Source: Phycomyces blakesleeanus NRRL 1555(-) (lineage: Eukaryota > Mucoromycota > Mucoromycetes > Mucorales > Phycomycetaceae). Taken from it: DNA of 64,000 nucleotides. A program made the translations under genes and the position numbers. Each line of letters starts with the position of its first letter. The stretch's first letter is position 1. Below the pieces are notes generated by a model, which was not told the DNA's origin, ran no database searches, and worked only from the letters and a program-made list of their open reading frames with translations. Shown here piece by piece: positions 50,956 to 64,000 of this stretch. The stretch lies in contig NW_017265135.1 in the NCBI RefSeq assembly GCF_001638985.1, positions 1,541,223 to 1,605,222 of the forward strand, read 5' to 3'.

Positions 50956-52285
50956 CTACCCAAATAAAATATGAAAGGCATCGAGAATCTTGTGAGAACA
51001 GAACGTGTTTTCCTCATGTGTAAAATCGTGAATTTCTGGTCCAGATAATTGCCGAATGCGCGCCTGTGTAGGGTAGTCCGTAGATATATCATTATAATAT
51101 AGTTGAACTCGAAGTGTTCTAAGAGGACTCATGTCAGTAAAATGAATTTTATAATATCATTATCACCGAAGCACACACACACACACCCTGCATCTGTTTC
51201 GATATCAAACTCCAGACGAGACTTGGCCACGAACTCTGACTGTATATTTACAATATGAGGCTGATCTTCTGCCCATTTCAGAAATTCATTAATTTGCTCT
51301 CTTCTTGACACAAAAGCAAGTAGAAAGTCTTGAAGTATTCTTAGAAATGTCTAAGCCAAAATATTTGAATCCTTGAACACATAAAACGTTCATAAAATCA
51401 GTTTACCTCCCGATCTTTTAAAAGAAACATGGTTGCAAGACGATCCAGCTGAATAAATTGAGGGATGGTATGTCTTTCAATTGTTAATTTCCGCTGGTCC
51501 ATCGGATCTCTTCTAAGTAACAGATAGTAAGGTTCGCGGTAGGAACCTATTGTCTACTGTAAGTGCTTGTGCAGAAGAATAGAAGATTGACTGATTATAA
51601 AGTATAGAAATAAATACTTACGTCCATAGAATGTGTCTAGTCTAATGCCTTCGTATCGATCTTGAAGCTTAAATGTTGTCCTTCCACCTAGGCGATGATA
51701 CCCGATCAATTCTTGTACGCATCTAGCTTCTGTTGTTGCCATCATTTGGTCATGAATCTTTTTTTTTAAAAGAAAAAATACAGAATGAGAATATAATAAA
51801 TCAAATATATTACCAAATATTGATATACTTTTTGTTGGAACCCTTTCATGTCTGATGCCTTATGCTTGGTTGGGTCTATATTAATACAACATTTTGTCAG
51901 CCCATACTCTTTAATGTACCCTATTTATTAAAAGAGTAGACCTTTGATTTCCTCTGTAAATTTAGATGCAACCAAACGGGCGATTTTTTCTTCCATTACA
52001 CTACGCTGTAGTTTTCTATGTTTGTCTTTCGCCTGACTCACTTATATAAAGCAGACAGGGTAGTGAGTCTCAGATTTTTCTCCTTTCATGTTCACTATTC
52101 TGATAAGTCTAGTAAGACTTGCATTGTTTGCGTAGTTCTATAACTTGATCCTTAAGTCGATCTTTTCGCATAAGCAGACTGATGAATATAATGAGACAAG
52201 TTTTCGCATTTTATAAAACTAAAAAAAAAGATTACAAGATATCATCAGATGGAGGAACCATCGTAAATGGGGTGTATTCATCCAT
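50956..52285 (-). CDS. CENP-O/Mcm21-like inner kinetochore protein
   Basis: Probable subunit of the COMA/CENP-O module of the inner kinetochore. Exons: 52285-52236, 52178-52123, 52040-51942, 51875-51814, 51758-51622, 51546-51407, 51350-51187, 51126-50956; 292 residues, within the family range. The N-terminus is a coiled coil (KDRLKDQVIELRKQLSQAKD). The RWD-type region contains YHRLGGRTTFKLQDRYEGIR, SYREPYYLLLRRDP and the family-typical RHTIPQFIQLDRLATMFL. The second intron is GC-AG (GCAAGT at 52122-52117), the only solution that keeps frame. The last intron starts within a (GT)n run. Identification is from motif memory and should be tested by profile search. Confidence 0.72.
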
Positions 52286-52421
52286 GGTGTTAATGATTGA
52301 ATATTCAAATGAGGATAGTTTGGGAAAGTAGGAGGGGTGACTTTTTTAAATTGAGTTGCGCCGCTCGCAATAATGGCTTGGTTGCAGTTTTGGTTTGGCA
52401 TTTTCTTTCTGTTTATTTGAA
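52286..52421. promoter_or_regulatory. Bidirectional promoter of CENP-O-like (-) and HIRIP3-like (+) genes
   Basis: 136 bp between the two start codons, both for chromatin proteins. It contains an ORF-like stretch of no known function on the minus strand. Confidence 0.55.
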
Positions 52422-53843
52422 ATGGTAGACATTAATGAACTCATTAGAAAACAGACATTTGTCAGTGAATTGGAAAGGTAATTAAAGAAAGTACTTGATT
52501 GAGACGATATATTTTATTAATGAGATCTTGTGATGATCTAGAATCATAAGAGAAGGCGATCCAGAGTATGTAGATCATGTAAAACACGAAAAAGTTTTTA
52601 TGTAGATATGCATATGAGGTGATAATAACAAATTACACAGAGTACTTACTCCGGTCAATATTCGGCGTACACTAGAGAAAAAGTTTGTAAGTGTTAATAT
52701 TTACTGTGTATTTGAAAAAAAAAAAGCTTCAACACGTCATGATATCGACTATGCACTTCTTAGGGGCTTGAGGAAAATATTTTGGATGAAAAGCCATCGA
52801 AAAAAAGATTGAAGACAATGATTGATAAGATATTTATGGATACATACCATGATGATGACTCGGTCGATAAAACCCAAGTTGATGCTTCAAAGGAAGATAC
52901 AATGCAAGAAATCCAAAATGAAGAATCAGAAATGAGCGAGCTAGAATCTGTAGAGCCTAAGGAAAAGGCCAAAAAGGCAAATATAAATACAAAGACAGGA
53001 AGTAAAACCGGATCAAGAAAGAATGGCGTAAAAAGCTCCAAGTCAAAAGAGAAGGGAGTAAAGACCAGTAGTGAAGACGAGTCAGAGATGAGTGAATTGG
53101 ATATATCTCCACCCAAAAAGAAGCAGAAAGGCACAAAGAAAGCTAGTACAGTAGTAACCACTAAAGAAGACTCTGACGACGAAACCGAAACATCACAGTT
53201 GAAGAAAGCTGCTGGAACCAAAGAGAAATCCACTGCAGCAGTAATTATACGCAAAAATAAATATGGATACATGATTGTTTTATTTAATACAGATGTATTA
53301 GGTCTCTCCCAACGAAGAGAAAATCAAGCGTTTGAAGCAATATGTCAGCAAGTGTGGTGTTAGAAAACAGTGGTAAGTGCTTATTATCATCAATGAATTA
53401 CAGGCATACATATATTGACAGTAAAATGTACTTTCAGGGCAAAAGAATTCTCGAATTGTACCAGCCCCAAACAGCAAATCAAGAGGCTACAAGAAATTCT
53501 TGTGGAACTTGGTGTGGAAGGTAACTAAAGTCTTAAATATATATATTGTTTCATATCCGAGCTAGTGCTTAAATCATGCTATCTAGGCCGCCCGACTATA
53601 GAGAAATGTGAAAAAATTAAGGCCCAAAGAGAGATCCAAGACGAACTAGCAAGCTTAGATACACAAAACATTTTGAATGACGATAAAGGTGTCCACACTC
53701 GTGGCAGAAGAGTCAGAAAGCCAAGAAAGATTGTAGGGGAAGACGACGAGGAAAATGAAGATGGAGAGGAGGATGAAGAATCAAAAAAGTCGACTGGATT
53801 TGATATATCATTCCTTGGAGACCAAAGTTCTGATAGTGAATGA
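52422..53843 (+). CDS. HIRIP3: HIRIP3-like histone chaperone (DEK-C domain plus C-terminal chaperone motif)
   Basis: Exons: 52422-52477, 52542-52601, 52641-52686, 52764-53240, 53302-53372, 53438-53520, 53587-53843; 349 residues in frame. The N-terminus has a DEK-C-like fold: VLTPVNIRRTLEKKFGLEEN followed by SKKRLKTMIDKIF. The middle is Lys/Glu/Ser-rich with repeated ESEMSELE-type motifs. The C-terminal region matches HIRIP3: EEKIKRLKQYVSKCGVRKQW, ELGVEGRPTIEKCEKIKAQR and LASLDTQNIL, ending in an acidic tail. HIRIP3 binds HIRA and H2A-H2B. The junction at 52601/52641 is the weakest (donor inside TTTAT|GTAGAT). Confidence 0.82.
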
Positions 53844-53904
53844 GGAAGCTTTGTGGGTGCTTGCATTTATTGATTATCAATAATCAGGACGATCATCAAA
53901 GTTC

Positions 53905-56207
<2,303 letters not shown>

Positions 56208-58027
56208 AGTGTATAAAATGTGAAAAATAAAATAAAGATAAAGGTCTCAAACAAGAAGAACAAGAAGGCGTTTTATTTCTTGAATTGTTTTATATACTAA
56301 ACCTATCGTGTGAGTATTGTGACTTTTATAAAAGACTCAAACTTAAAAGCTGTAGAGGGATCGTTACTACTGTATTTTAACAACAAAGAAATCATGTGCT
56401 CCCTTGTAATGGGGTTTTTTTCTTACTGTTGCATTTATTGGTATGGTCAATTCCAATAGGCACGGGATTTTAAAAGACAAAGGCGAGAGTATAAAAGTAC
56501 AAAAATGTAATGGATGACCTGCCGGACCCAAAATTTCGTAGATTTTTATATTTTTTTAAACATTGACAAAACTTTCATATCTCTATAAGCCTATTAAACC
56601 ATCTAATTAGAAGATGACATTAATACATAATAATTCTAGAAAACATTAGTAACATAGGATAAACCCCGAAAAACGAGAATTGAATCCATTCATAAAAACT
56701 GATATATAGATCAATTGGAAAAGGACACTACTATCACTATCTTTTGAAAATTTGCTTTATAGCCCTTGGTATTCCAAAGAGTACTATTGATGTCATAAAA
56801 TGCTTTAATACTAAGGGTCTTTATAAATCCTCACGTCTACAAAGAAAATTAAAGAATACTAAAAGAACCCAGGCCGCAATCTTGATCCTTTCAGACTGGA
56901 CTATTTGTGTCAATTGCGATCCAACATCAGAAATTAGTAAATATGAGATTCTTTATTTATTTGACATGTTACAAAAATAAAAATATACTTAACTTTGAAT
57001 CAATTATCATCAGTCAAGCCAGATTTTCCCAAAAGGTATAGAATGAGAGAACTAGAATTGTATCTGGGAAGAGTAATTTGGATGGTAGACTAGTGGAGAT
57101 CAGTTGTTTAGTCAAATGAATAAAGCTTTATAATAGTTCAAAACAATACGATTAGAGTCAGCATTATAGTATCACTTCGAATACGTAAAAATTTAGCAAG
57201 ATTTATCTCTGCAGAGGTAATTTTGGCTTTTGTTAGTGTTAAAAAGAAACATTTACAAAGACTATTATATCGGTCTGTTTGGCAAAGCAGTTTATTTAAT
57301 AGTATGAAGAGTGTTCCAGAGCCATGAAAATGTACTCTATACTTCAAGGGGATGATACACTGCAACGCATTGGTACTTATGCCACTTTTTATAAGAAAGA
57401 GAGGTGTATCTTAAAGATTTTGAACTTTTAATCCAATTAGATCACAAATATCATTCCTATTGTATATATTTGGGGTCATGTCATACTAAAGCTATGTAAC
57501 GGCTGGAGAAAATAAGTACATATGAACTCGAAGGGCTAACCCTACAAAGAATAGATGTATTACTTCCATTTTTTGATAGTCTGCGCCGGTATGTCAGATA
57601 TTATGTAGAATGTAATTTGCAAAAAAAAAGTCCAAATTTTATCAATCATATTCCATGTTTGAATATATGAGAATCAACTTTGGCAAAAGAAAAAGCAATA
57701 TTGTAAACGATGTATATATATATATATATATTGAATATATAGCTTTAATATTGTAAAGTTATTTAGATAAAAAAAAGCACTAAAATAGGGTAGGGAAATA
57801 ATGCTTATATATTTACTTAAATGTTGATGACTGCTTTAAAGCTTGTTTGGCTAAAGTGCATTTGAATTTAGCCAGACAATTATTATTATTTTCTAAAGTT
57901 CGTTTGGGTAACATGGTATTTTTTTTTCATAAGTATGGAGAATAAGTATCTTGCAGTTTCTCAAATTCAAATATACCACTGACAATGTGTATTAGTACGT
58001 ATTGATTTACTGAACGAAAGAGAAAAC
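56208..58027. other. Intergenic with transposon debris
   Basis: AT-rich, with a (TA)n run at 57715-57731. One Tc1-like fragment is described separately. The rest has no supported gene. Confidence 0.5.
56744..56880 (+). pseudogene. Tc1-like transposase N-terminal remnant
   Basis: Open frame with ALGIPKSTIDVIKCFNTKGL, then RLQRKLKNTKRTQAAIL. The layout matches the HTH of Tc1-type transposases (LGIPxSTVxxxIKRF... then GRPRKLTxRDxRxIL). The catalytic part is not recognisable downstream. It is a different lineage from the 46.3-kb element. Confidence 0.5.
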
Positions 58028-60133
58028 CTACCCGTGTTGTTCATGGGCATTCGCAATGTATATAGAGTTATCTTCAGGTGTAAAGCCTGTTTTGTGTCCA
58101 GAAATAAAGGGGAAACTTTAGTAGCCCATACCAGAATCCACAGTTTACTTCGAGTCTATTACCTATACCAGCAATATCACCAAACATGTCAACAACTTGA
58201 CTCGTTTCAAAGGTGCTTGTATCGTAGATATGTACAAAATCAATATGTTCTGCTGCTGCTAAATATTTTCCATCGTGCGAGTAATGAAGAGACCGAATTG
58301 ATCCAATCATTCCTCCAAGAACATGTATTGCCTCTGTTGATTTACGAATATCATATATTCTTTATATAAAGTAGTGGTCAGATGTTTAAGCAATAAAAAT
58401 AATGATTTGTTTATGATGATTTTACCTGGTTGTCTTATCTTGATTCCCAGTTGCTACTGTCCTTCCATCTGGATGCCATGCGCACGCAAATGAATAATCA
58501 TGGTGCTCGTTCATTTCCATAACAACTATGATGCTTAAATAATAAGTATATTAAAGTTATAACTATCAATCAATAACTATCACCTCTTCCGGACGAGATG
58601 TCCACAATACATGATTCTGTAGAGTCACCCACTACACAAAGCAGCCGCTTATCTGGTGAGCTTGTAGAGCACTATGAAACACAAAGGTCATTTTATAGGC
58701 AAACACATCCATGATAAATAACTTACATTGATAGGAAATTTGAAATCCAAGACAGTATCAAATTTTAATGTTTCCAAGTTCATAAAACGAATTCTGTGAT
58801 CATTGTTTGACATAATTGACTGAAGAACTATATAAAAATATAAATAAGGTTGGATTTTTATGTATCTTTTTTTTATAATTACCTCCAGTCCTAGTGCTAA
58901 TGATTTCGATGTGGTTTGCAATCCCAGTCTGTGTATTACTGGTTGTCGCACCATAGTAAACCTTTGAATCTTTATCATCGATCCTTCGGCAGGCATACTC
59001 TCCTCCAGCACCGCCAATAACCAGCATATCATGTCCACAAGAAATACTGCTTATTGTAAACGCAAGACTCTGTGGTGTATCAGCTTGATTTACATTAAGA
59101 ATTTCCTTACTAGTACGCGAGTGAGTAGACCATTGACGTACTGCATCATCACCTATAATAATAGGGAATTTATTAGTCCGCTTGTTTTTAGAAGAATCAA
59201 TGAATGAATCTAGTAGTCATCTGGAATCATACAAATGTAATAAACATGGTTTTTGTTAGGTGCACAAAGCAAATTGCGCAGTTGGAAATGACCAAATGTA
59301 CATCGGACGTTTGTTTTGGAGTGCTTGAACCTATAGAATGTCTCGTCCTTTGATACTTTCTTGACAGGTTGGCTCTATTTATCATAGAATAAGCCAAGAC
59401 ACTTTTTAAATAAATTATTTAAAGCAGAATAAAATATAATTACCTCGATCTTGTTTACTAAACTTTTATGATCCTGATCTTGTACACTGAGATAATTTAC
59501 AAAATCCTTCATCCTGAGAAAGGCACAGGATAAGGAGTAAATCCCACTTTGTTACTCACAATTCATAGTCCCACTCTATGCATAATGCACCAATATAAAG
59601 ATCTCTGTTTTACTAACATAAATCTACCTTTCTCTTCGGTAAGCTTCTCTGGTATTCGATGTATCATTCCATACCATCCCTTGCTATTAACCAATATATT
59701 ACTTAGTACTGTACTTTGCTCTCTGAAAAAATCTACATTTACATACCATGTCCATGCCCTGTGCATACATTTCGTTGGTAATACTATCAACCTTTTATGC
59801 TTATATAGTTAGAAAGCCTAGCAATACATCTTAGAAATATACTTCTTACTTCGCCTTCATCATAAATAAAAGAATCTTTAATATCCTGATCGCTGTCTTC
59901 ATCCTCTGTCAATCTAAATTCGATGCTTGAAGTATCATCATCTACATGCACTAAATTAGTCATTCACTTCCCGAATTGTCGGTATCTTACCAGGATCTGT
60001 GTCATAAGGTGACAAGAGAGGGTTCTCAAAGTGACTTATTACATAGCACCAGTAAGTTGCGAGAGAATTTCACCTCTAATTAATAAGTTAACATTGCTTA
60101 CGTGGGAACGAGTGCTGAATTGTCGTTGTTCAT
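58028..60133 (-). CDS. Fungal WD-repeat protein (S. pombe C2A9.03-like), function unknown
   Basis: Thirteen exons: 60133-60102, 60034-59991, 59941-59850, 59791-59747, 59683-59628, 59513-59444, 59374-59233, 59152-58883, 58827-58727, 58671-58584, 58525-58426, 58359-58163, 58086-58028; 431 residues in frame. The N-terminus is acidic (TEDEDSDQDIKD), followed by a basic TREAYRRERMKDFVNYL motif. The beta-propeller blades include LRNLLCAPNKNHVYYICDDA, CGHDMLVIGGAGGEYACRR, MSNNDHRIRFMNLE, FACAWHPDGRTVATGNQDK and LHYSHDGKYLAAAEHIDFVH. The arrangement resembles a conserved but poorly studied group of fungal WD proteins. The function cannot be told from sequence. Confidence 0.8.
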
Positions 60134-61087
60134 GTGGCATGTATTAAGGATTAAGACTAGAATCTAACACATGACCTGGTGAAAGCCTTTGACTCGTTTT
60201 TGTTTTCGAGAGCTTGTGCTTTTGGATGAAAAACGTTGTTAGTTAGTATGCGAGATAATCGAGGTTTGTACAAGTACTTGAAAAATAAAAACGAAGTTCC
60301 TGACCTACCGTTGTAATTGCGTCATATACCATCGCGTGACCTGTATAAAGAATATGCCTTTCGATAATATATCATAAGGTGTTGGCTAACTAGGAAATCA
60401 GTAACGATACTCCTGACAGCTAAGGTTCATAGACTCACAAGTATAATATGTATATATATAGCCGTTGACTATTGGCTACATATTAGCCAAATACAAATGA
60501 CAGTAAGAAGAACCAAAGATTTCCGCACTGAATATCGTGTGTTACAAGCTTCGTTCCATTATTGGAACGAACATTGAATATCCCATTTTGTACGATCAAA
60601 GCGGCATTATCAGGCACTGACTTATGAAAAATATACGTAAATCTGATAGTGATTTTTTGGTCACACAAAAAATAACTACTTGACAGGTAAACTCCACATA
60701 CTTCCTGAATCACACAGTATAAATTTGCTTCAAAAAATAATGCAATATAACCTATCAAGGAGAATAGATCGATGCGATTGCTTAGTCACTTCTTTTAATC
60801 AGTATAAATATTTTATTTCGAGACGATATTTTTATGCGAATCTTCCGAGATGTACAACTTATACAAAAAAGAGAAGGTGCTACAAAAATATAAAGGCTCT
60901 CATTTGCTCGATAGTTTTGTCCGTCTTCTTTTTTGAAAAAAGAAAGCCACAAAAGAATAGTGAGAATGTGCAACTTACAACGTAGATAATTGCCAAGGTT
61001 TAAGCGAAATAAAATAAAGAAAATATATAAATATAAGCATCAAGTGTTAAAAAAACAACAACAACAAACATATGGTAAAATTGGAAC
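60134..61087. other. Intergenic between WD gene and pectin methylesterase
   Basis: Contains a perfect 9-bp inverted repeat at about 60549-60570 (TTCGTTCCA, 4-bp loop, TGGAACGAA). The right part should hold the esterase promoter. No gene seen. Confidence 0.55.
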
Positions 61088-62155
61088 ATGTATTTCTCTA
61101 TTAATCTGGTTATCCTTGCCTGTGGTTTTCTTGGTTCATTTGTCTTTGCCGCCAACAGTGTAGATGTCTGCTCTTCTTGCACTTACAAGTCCGTTACATC
61201 TGCTCTCGATTCTCTTCCAGCTGATAGTACTGTATGGACCATTAGTATCGCTCCCGGTACTTATACTGAGCAGGTAAAGATCAGCCGATCGAATGTCATC
61301 TTGAAGCCATCTGCGTCTGGTAAAGTCCAGATTCAATACAATGGTATGAGAGACACCCAAACATCTACCGGTACCAATGAACAGTCAGCCACTATCTCTG
61401 TTTATGGCAGCAATGTCAAAATCTATGACATGATTATTGCCAACATATATCCTCAAACTACGAACATTGCCAACCTTGCCCTCAACCTTCAAGCTACTCA
61501 AGCCTCTTTTTACAATGTCAAGTTTTATGGATTCCAGGATACTGTCCTAATCGCAACAGGTGCCACCAGTTACTTTAAGAGCTGCTATATCGAGGGCTCG
61601 GTTGATTATATTTGGGGCTATGGAGTTGGTAAGAATAATATATATATCATATTTATATCTAACGTTATATATAAACAATTAGCCTATTTTGAAGCCACTA
61701 CTCTTGGTACAAACAAACGCGGTGGATACATTACTGCTCACAAGAGAAAAGATGCAACCTCAGTTGGTGGTTTTTACTTCAATGGTTGTACTGTTATCCC
61801 CACTATACCTTCTGGTCCGCTTACTTCTACTGCTGATCCTTCTCAGTCGTTCACTTCAGCTTCTCAGTTCCCTAACTCTTGTTATCTTGGTCGTCCATGG
61901 AATCAATATGCTCGTGTTGTCTACATGAACTCTGAGCTTTATAGTCATATTAATTCTGGTGGGTGGGCTAAATGGAGTACTTCATCTCCCAATACAGACG
62001 GTGTCTTGTTTGGAGAATATAACAACAGTGGTCCTGGAAAATGGAATGCCACTACACGCGTTTCATTTGCTACCCTTTTAACTGAAACCGAAGCCAGCTC
62101 TTACAGTCTCGGAAGCATCTTTGGTTCCATTAACTGGATTGACACTATTGCTTAA
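61088..62155 (+). CDS. Secreted pectin methylesterase (carbohydrate esterase family 8)
   Basis: De-esterifies homogalacturonan in plant cell walls, outside the cell. Exons 61088-61628 and 61683-62155; 337 residues. A signal peptide (FSINLVILACGFLGSFVFAA) is followed by the right-handed beta-helix. Family 8 sites are present: GFQDTVL (Gln and Asp), the signature EGSVDYIWG with the second catalytic Asp, and YLGRPWNQYARVVYM with the substrate-binding Arg and Trp. The intron splits a Val codon just after the VDYIWGYG motif. It stands alone at the edge of a gene-poor region; such enzymes occur in Rhizopus and its relatives. Confidence 0.95.
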   Translation: MYFSINLVILACGFLGSFVFAANSVDVCSSCTYKSVTSALDSLPADSTVWTISIAPGTYTEQVKISRSNVILKPSASGKVQIQYNGMRDTQTSTGTNEQSATISVYGSNVKIYDMIIANIYPQTTNIANLALNLQATQASFYNVKFYGFQDTVLIATGATSYFKSCYIEGSVDYIWGYGVGKNNIYIIFISNVIYKQLAYFEATTLGTNKRGGYITAHKRKDATSVGGFYFNGCTVIPTIPSGPLTSTADPSQSFTSASQFPNSCYLGRPWNQYARVVYMNSELYSHINSGGWAKWSTSSPNTDGVLFGEYNNSGPGKWNATTRVSFATLLTETEASSYSLGSIFGSINWIDTIA

Positions 62156-64000
62156 AAATAGGTTTTAAATAATAATGTTATTATTTACTTTTCAAATAAC
62201 TTTGTACAATGCCAATGGCTTATATAGCTGCAATCCTTTTTTGCGTATAAAAGATTAAGAGTGCTTATTAATGAAAATAAATTCAGATATAAAAAAAAAC
62301 TTTTTGTTAGAGCCTTTTTTATATATATATCTCAAATTGCTACTTTCTGTGATAATAGCACAATACAAGGCGCAGATAAATGCCTGTAATTTCTAATTGT
62401 CTTTTCACTAGACACTCTATAAACTTGAGAATCTGTACTTAGATTAGGCGGCACTTACAGGTTCAAGATTTTAAAAAATGGTACAGTAAAAAATTGATAT
62501 AATGATAATATTAAAATAAGCAAAAAACTATATCACTATCACTATCACTATCACTATCACTGTCACTATCACTGTCACTATATAGAGCGTTATAATGTCA
62601 AGGTTGTAGTTTTCTTAACATTAATAATACACATACCCACAACAAATGGTTATCATAATTTCTGTATATTCTAGCTTGTTTACTTTCCCTTAAAATCAGC
62701 AGCACATTCTTTGTAGGCTATTTTATTTAAATAGACAAGCATCATAACTTGAAAATTGGTGAATTTGTTAAATGAATCTTTTTTAATAAAAGGATTATTT
62801 TTATCAAAATGACAAATTAAATACAGAAAATCAGCTAGACATCTAAATCGATTATGCAAAGTGTTTTATAAATGTAAATAACTTTGTGGAGTACATTAAG
62901 ATCCACCATTTAAATGGTTTTTGACATTGGTCTCTCAAATATTGATCAAAATATCCCAATTTTTGTTTTCACTTTAAAAATCCATTTATTAATGAAAATT
63001 AAACATTTGCACCACACAGCCATTATAGATGTTATTTTTTCCTCAGGAAATATACTTTAAAGAAAAAACGAAAAATTGTATATTTCAGAATGACAATATC
63101 AATGTTTCTCCCACTAGACAATGTTGTTTAATTACTCAAAGTTAGAAAATCTTCAGCAGTCTACTTTAACTCCACTTTTATCTTGAAACATCTACAGCGA
63201 TTTGTCTAACTAAATGCTTTAGCTGAAAGTTTTTCAGTATTATTTAATGGATTCCTAAGTTTAACATTTTACAAAAAAAATGGGACTTTAGGTTTAGATA
63301 AACCGCCGTGGATGCTCTTAAATTTTAAATATATAGTTAAAATTGTTACCACCAGCAGTTCGGTTCATTCTATTTTAAATAAAGATTAAAGTTAACAAGG
63401 ATTTATTGATTGCTGAAAACGCTTTCAAAATTTATTTTTAAAGAAAAAGATACATTGAACTTCTGGAAAGAGTGACCTTTTATTTAGCTGAAGTAGTGTT
63501 TTTAGCTTTAGATGAATTAAGCTAACTCACTACTAAAAATGATCTTACGCCCTTAGCAAATTATGTAACAATTTTATTAGAAAACACAGCTACATGATTA
63601 CACAACAGGTGGAGCGCATGCTTAGAATATTATGTTCTATATTCGAGTATCTCAGAATTTATTCATCCTAAAAATAATGAATCAAAAGCTTCCTGCAAAA
63701 TTAGATTTTTGAAAAAGAAATTGAAGTAAAATAGCGTGCCTGTGGATACCCCATGGCGGTACCCACAAGAAAATACTGTAAAATTGAGCCCATAATCTGT
63801 AATACTAAGTAGGTTTCCGCGGTATCAAAATTCAACTTAGAACTTTCTTATTTTCACCCTATCCTTTATATTTGGTATGTAAACAGGCATAGTCATAGAT
63901 AGAATCATATACCTTTAGTATGTATATATTCGCATAAGCCAAACTGCCCAAAAAAAATGAAATAAAGAAACGGTATATATAATATATACGTGCTTTCAAT
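62156..64000. other. AT-rich terminal stretch, no gene seen
   Basis: No convincing ORF or RNA gene. Apart from the repeat at 62482-62607, only low-complexity AT-rich DNA is visible. Confidence 0.6.
62482..62607. repeat. Decayed pogo-like MITE with internal (TCACTATCAC)-type minisatellite
   Basis: It starts TACAGTAAAAAATTGATATA and ends CACTATATAGAGCGTTATAA, both weakly like the ends of the 26223 MITE (CAGTCAAAGCTCGATATAGT and its inverse). Between them, six-base TATCAC/TGTCAC units have expanded in tandem at about 62530-62580. Confidence 0.5.

Noticed and set aside
52760..53272. 170-codon hydrophobic-looking frame opposite the HIRIP3-like gene
   Set aside because: Reverse complement of Lys/Glu codons always reads as Phe/Ser/Leu; no independent evidence.

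Overview
The window looks like nuclear DNA of a filamentous fungus, most likely a mucoromycete (Mucorales-like, for example Phycomyces; this is inference). Intergenic DNA is very AT-rich. Genes are split by many short introns of about 40-110 bp with GTAAGT-type donors. The proteins are plainly eukaryotic: mitochondrial HSP60, cytosolic ribosomal proteins, SIN3, and complex I and kinetochore subunits. Old DNA transposons are common. I see no rRNA, complete tRNA or CRISPR.

Layout. 1-2.8 kb: valyl-tRNA synthetase (-), cut by the left edge. 5.3-5.9 kb: SNU13 (-). 6.0-7.2 kb: mercaptopyruvate sulfurtransferase (-). 7.4-8.0 kb: complex I NDUFA5-like subunit (-). 8.2-11.1 kb: CreC/WDR20-like WD40 protein (-). 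13.3-15.3 kb: LCB1 (+). 15.3-20.9 kb: repeat-rich gap. 20.9-25.6 kb: SIN3 (+). 25.6-31.4 kb: transposon graveyard (nested TIR element, MITE, LINE fragment with target-site duplication, SINE-like piece, GC-rich island). 31.4-33.5 kb: HSP60 (-). 33.5-38 kb: two TIR elements side by side. 38-39 kb: SFP1-like zinc-finger protein (+). 39.9-40.9 kb: RPS0 (-). 41.6-42.5 kb: RPL27 (-), head-to-head with SLX4 (+, 42.6-44.7 kb). 45.0-50.9 kb: DIS3L2/SSD1-type RNase (+) carrying a Tc1/mariner element in its first intron. 51-52.3 kb: CENP-O/Mcm21-like (-), head-to-head with a HIRIP3-like histone chaperone (+, 52.4-53.8 kb). 53.9-56.2 kb: GH47 alpha-mannosidase (-). 58.0-60.1 kb: fungal WD-repeat protein (-). 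61.1-62.2 kb: secreted pectin methylesterase (+). 62.2-64 kb: AT-rich, no gene seen.

I built the exon models by hand from splice sites. For every complete gene the exon lengths sum to a multiple of three, a strong internal check. Several genes needed unusual structures to stay in frame: GC-AG introns in the sulfurtransferase and CENP-O genes, a 14-nt microexon in GH47, a 3-nt coding first exon in SNU13, and a donor that overlaps the Tc1 target site in the DIS3L2-like gene.

Most genes are unrelated housekeeping functions. Two divergent pairs stand out: RPL27/SLX4 and CENP-O/HIRIP3, the second joining two chromatin genes over a 136-bp promoter. The most notable signals are the Tc1 insertion at the DIS3L2 splice donor, an inverted pair of roughly 800-bp near-identical tracts 12 kb apart, a probable non-AUG mitochondrial form of ValRS, and the nested repeats at 25.8-27.5 kb.
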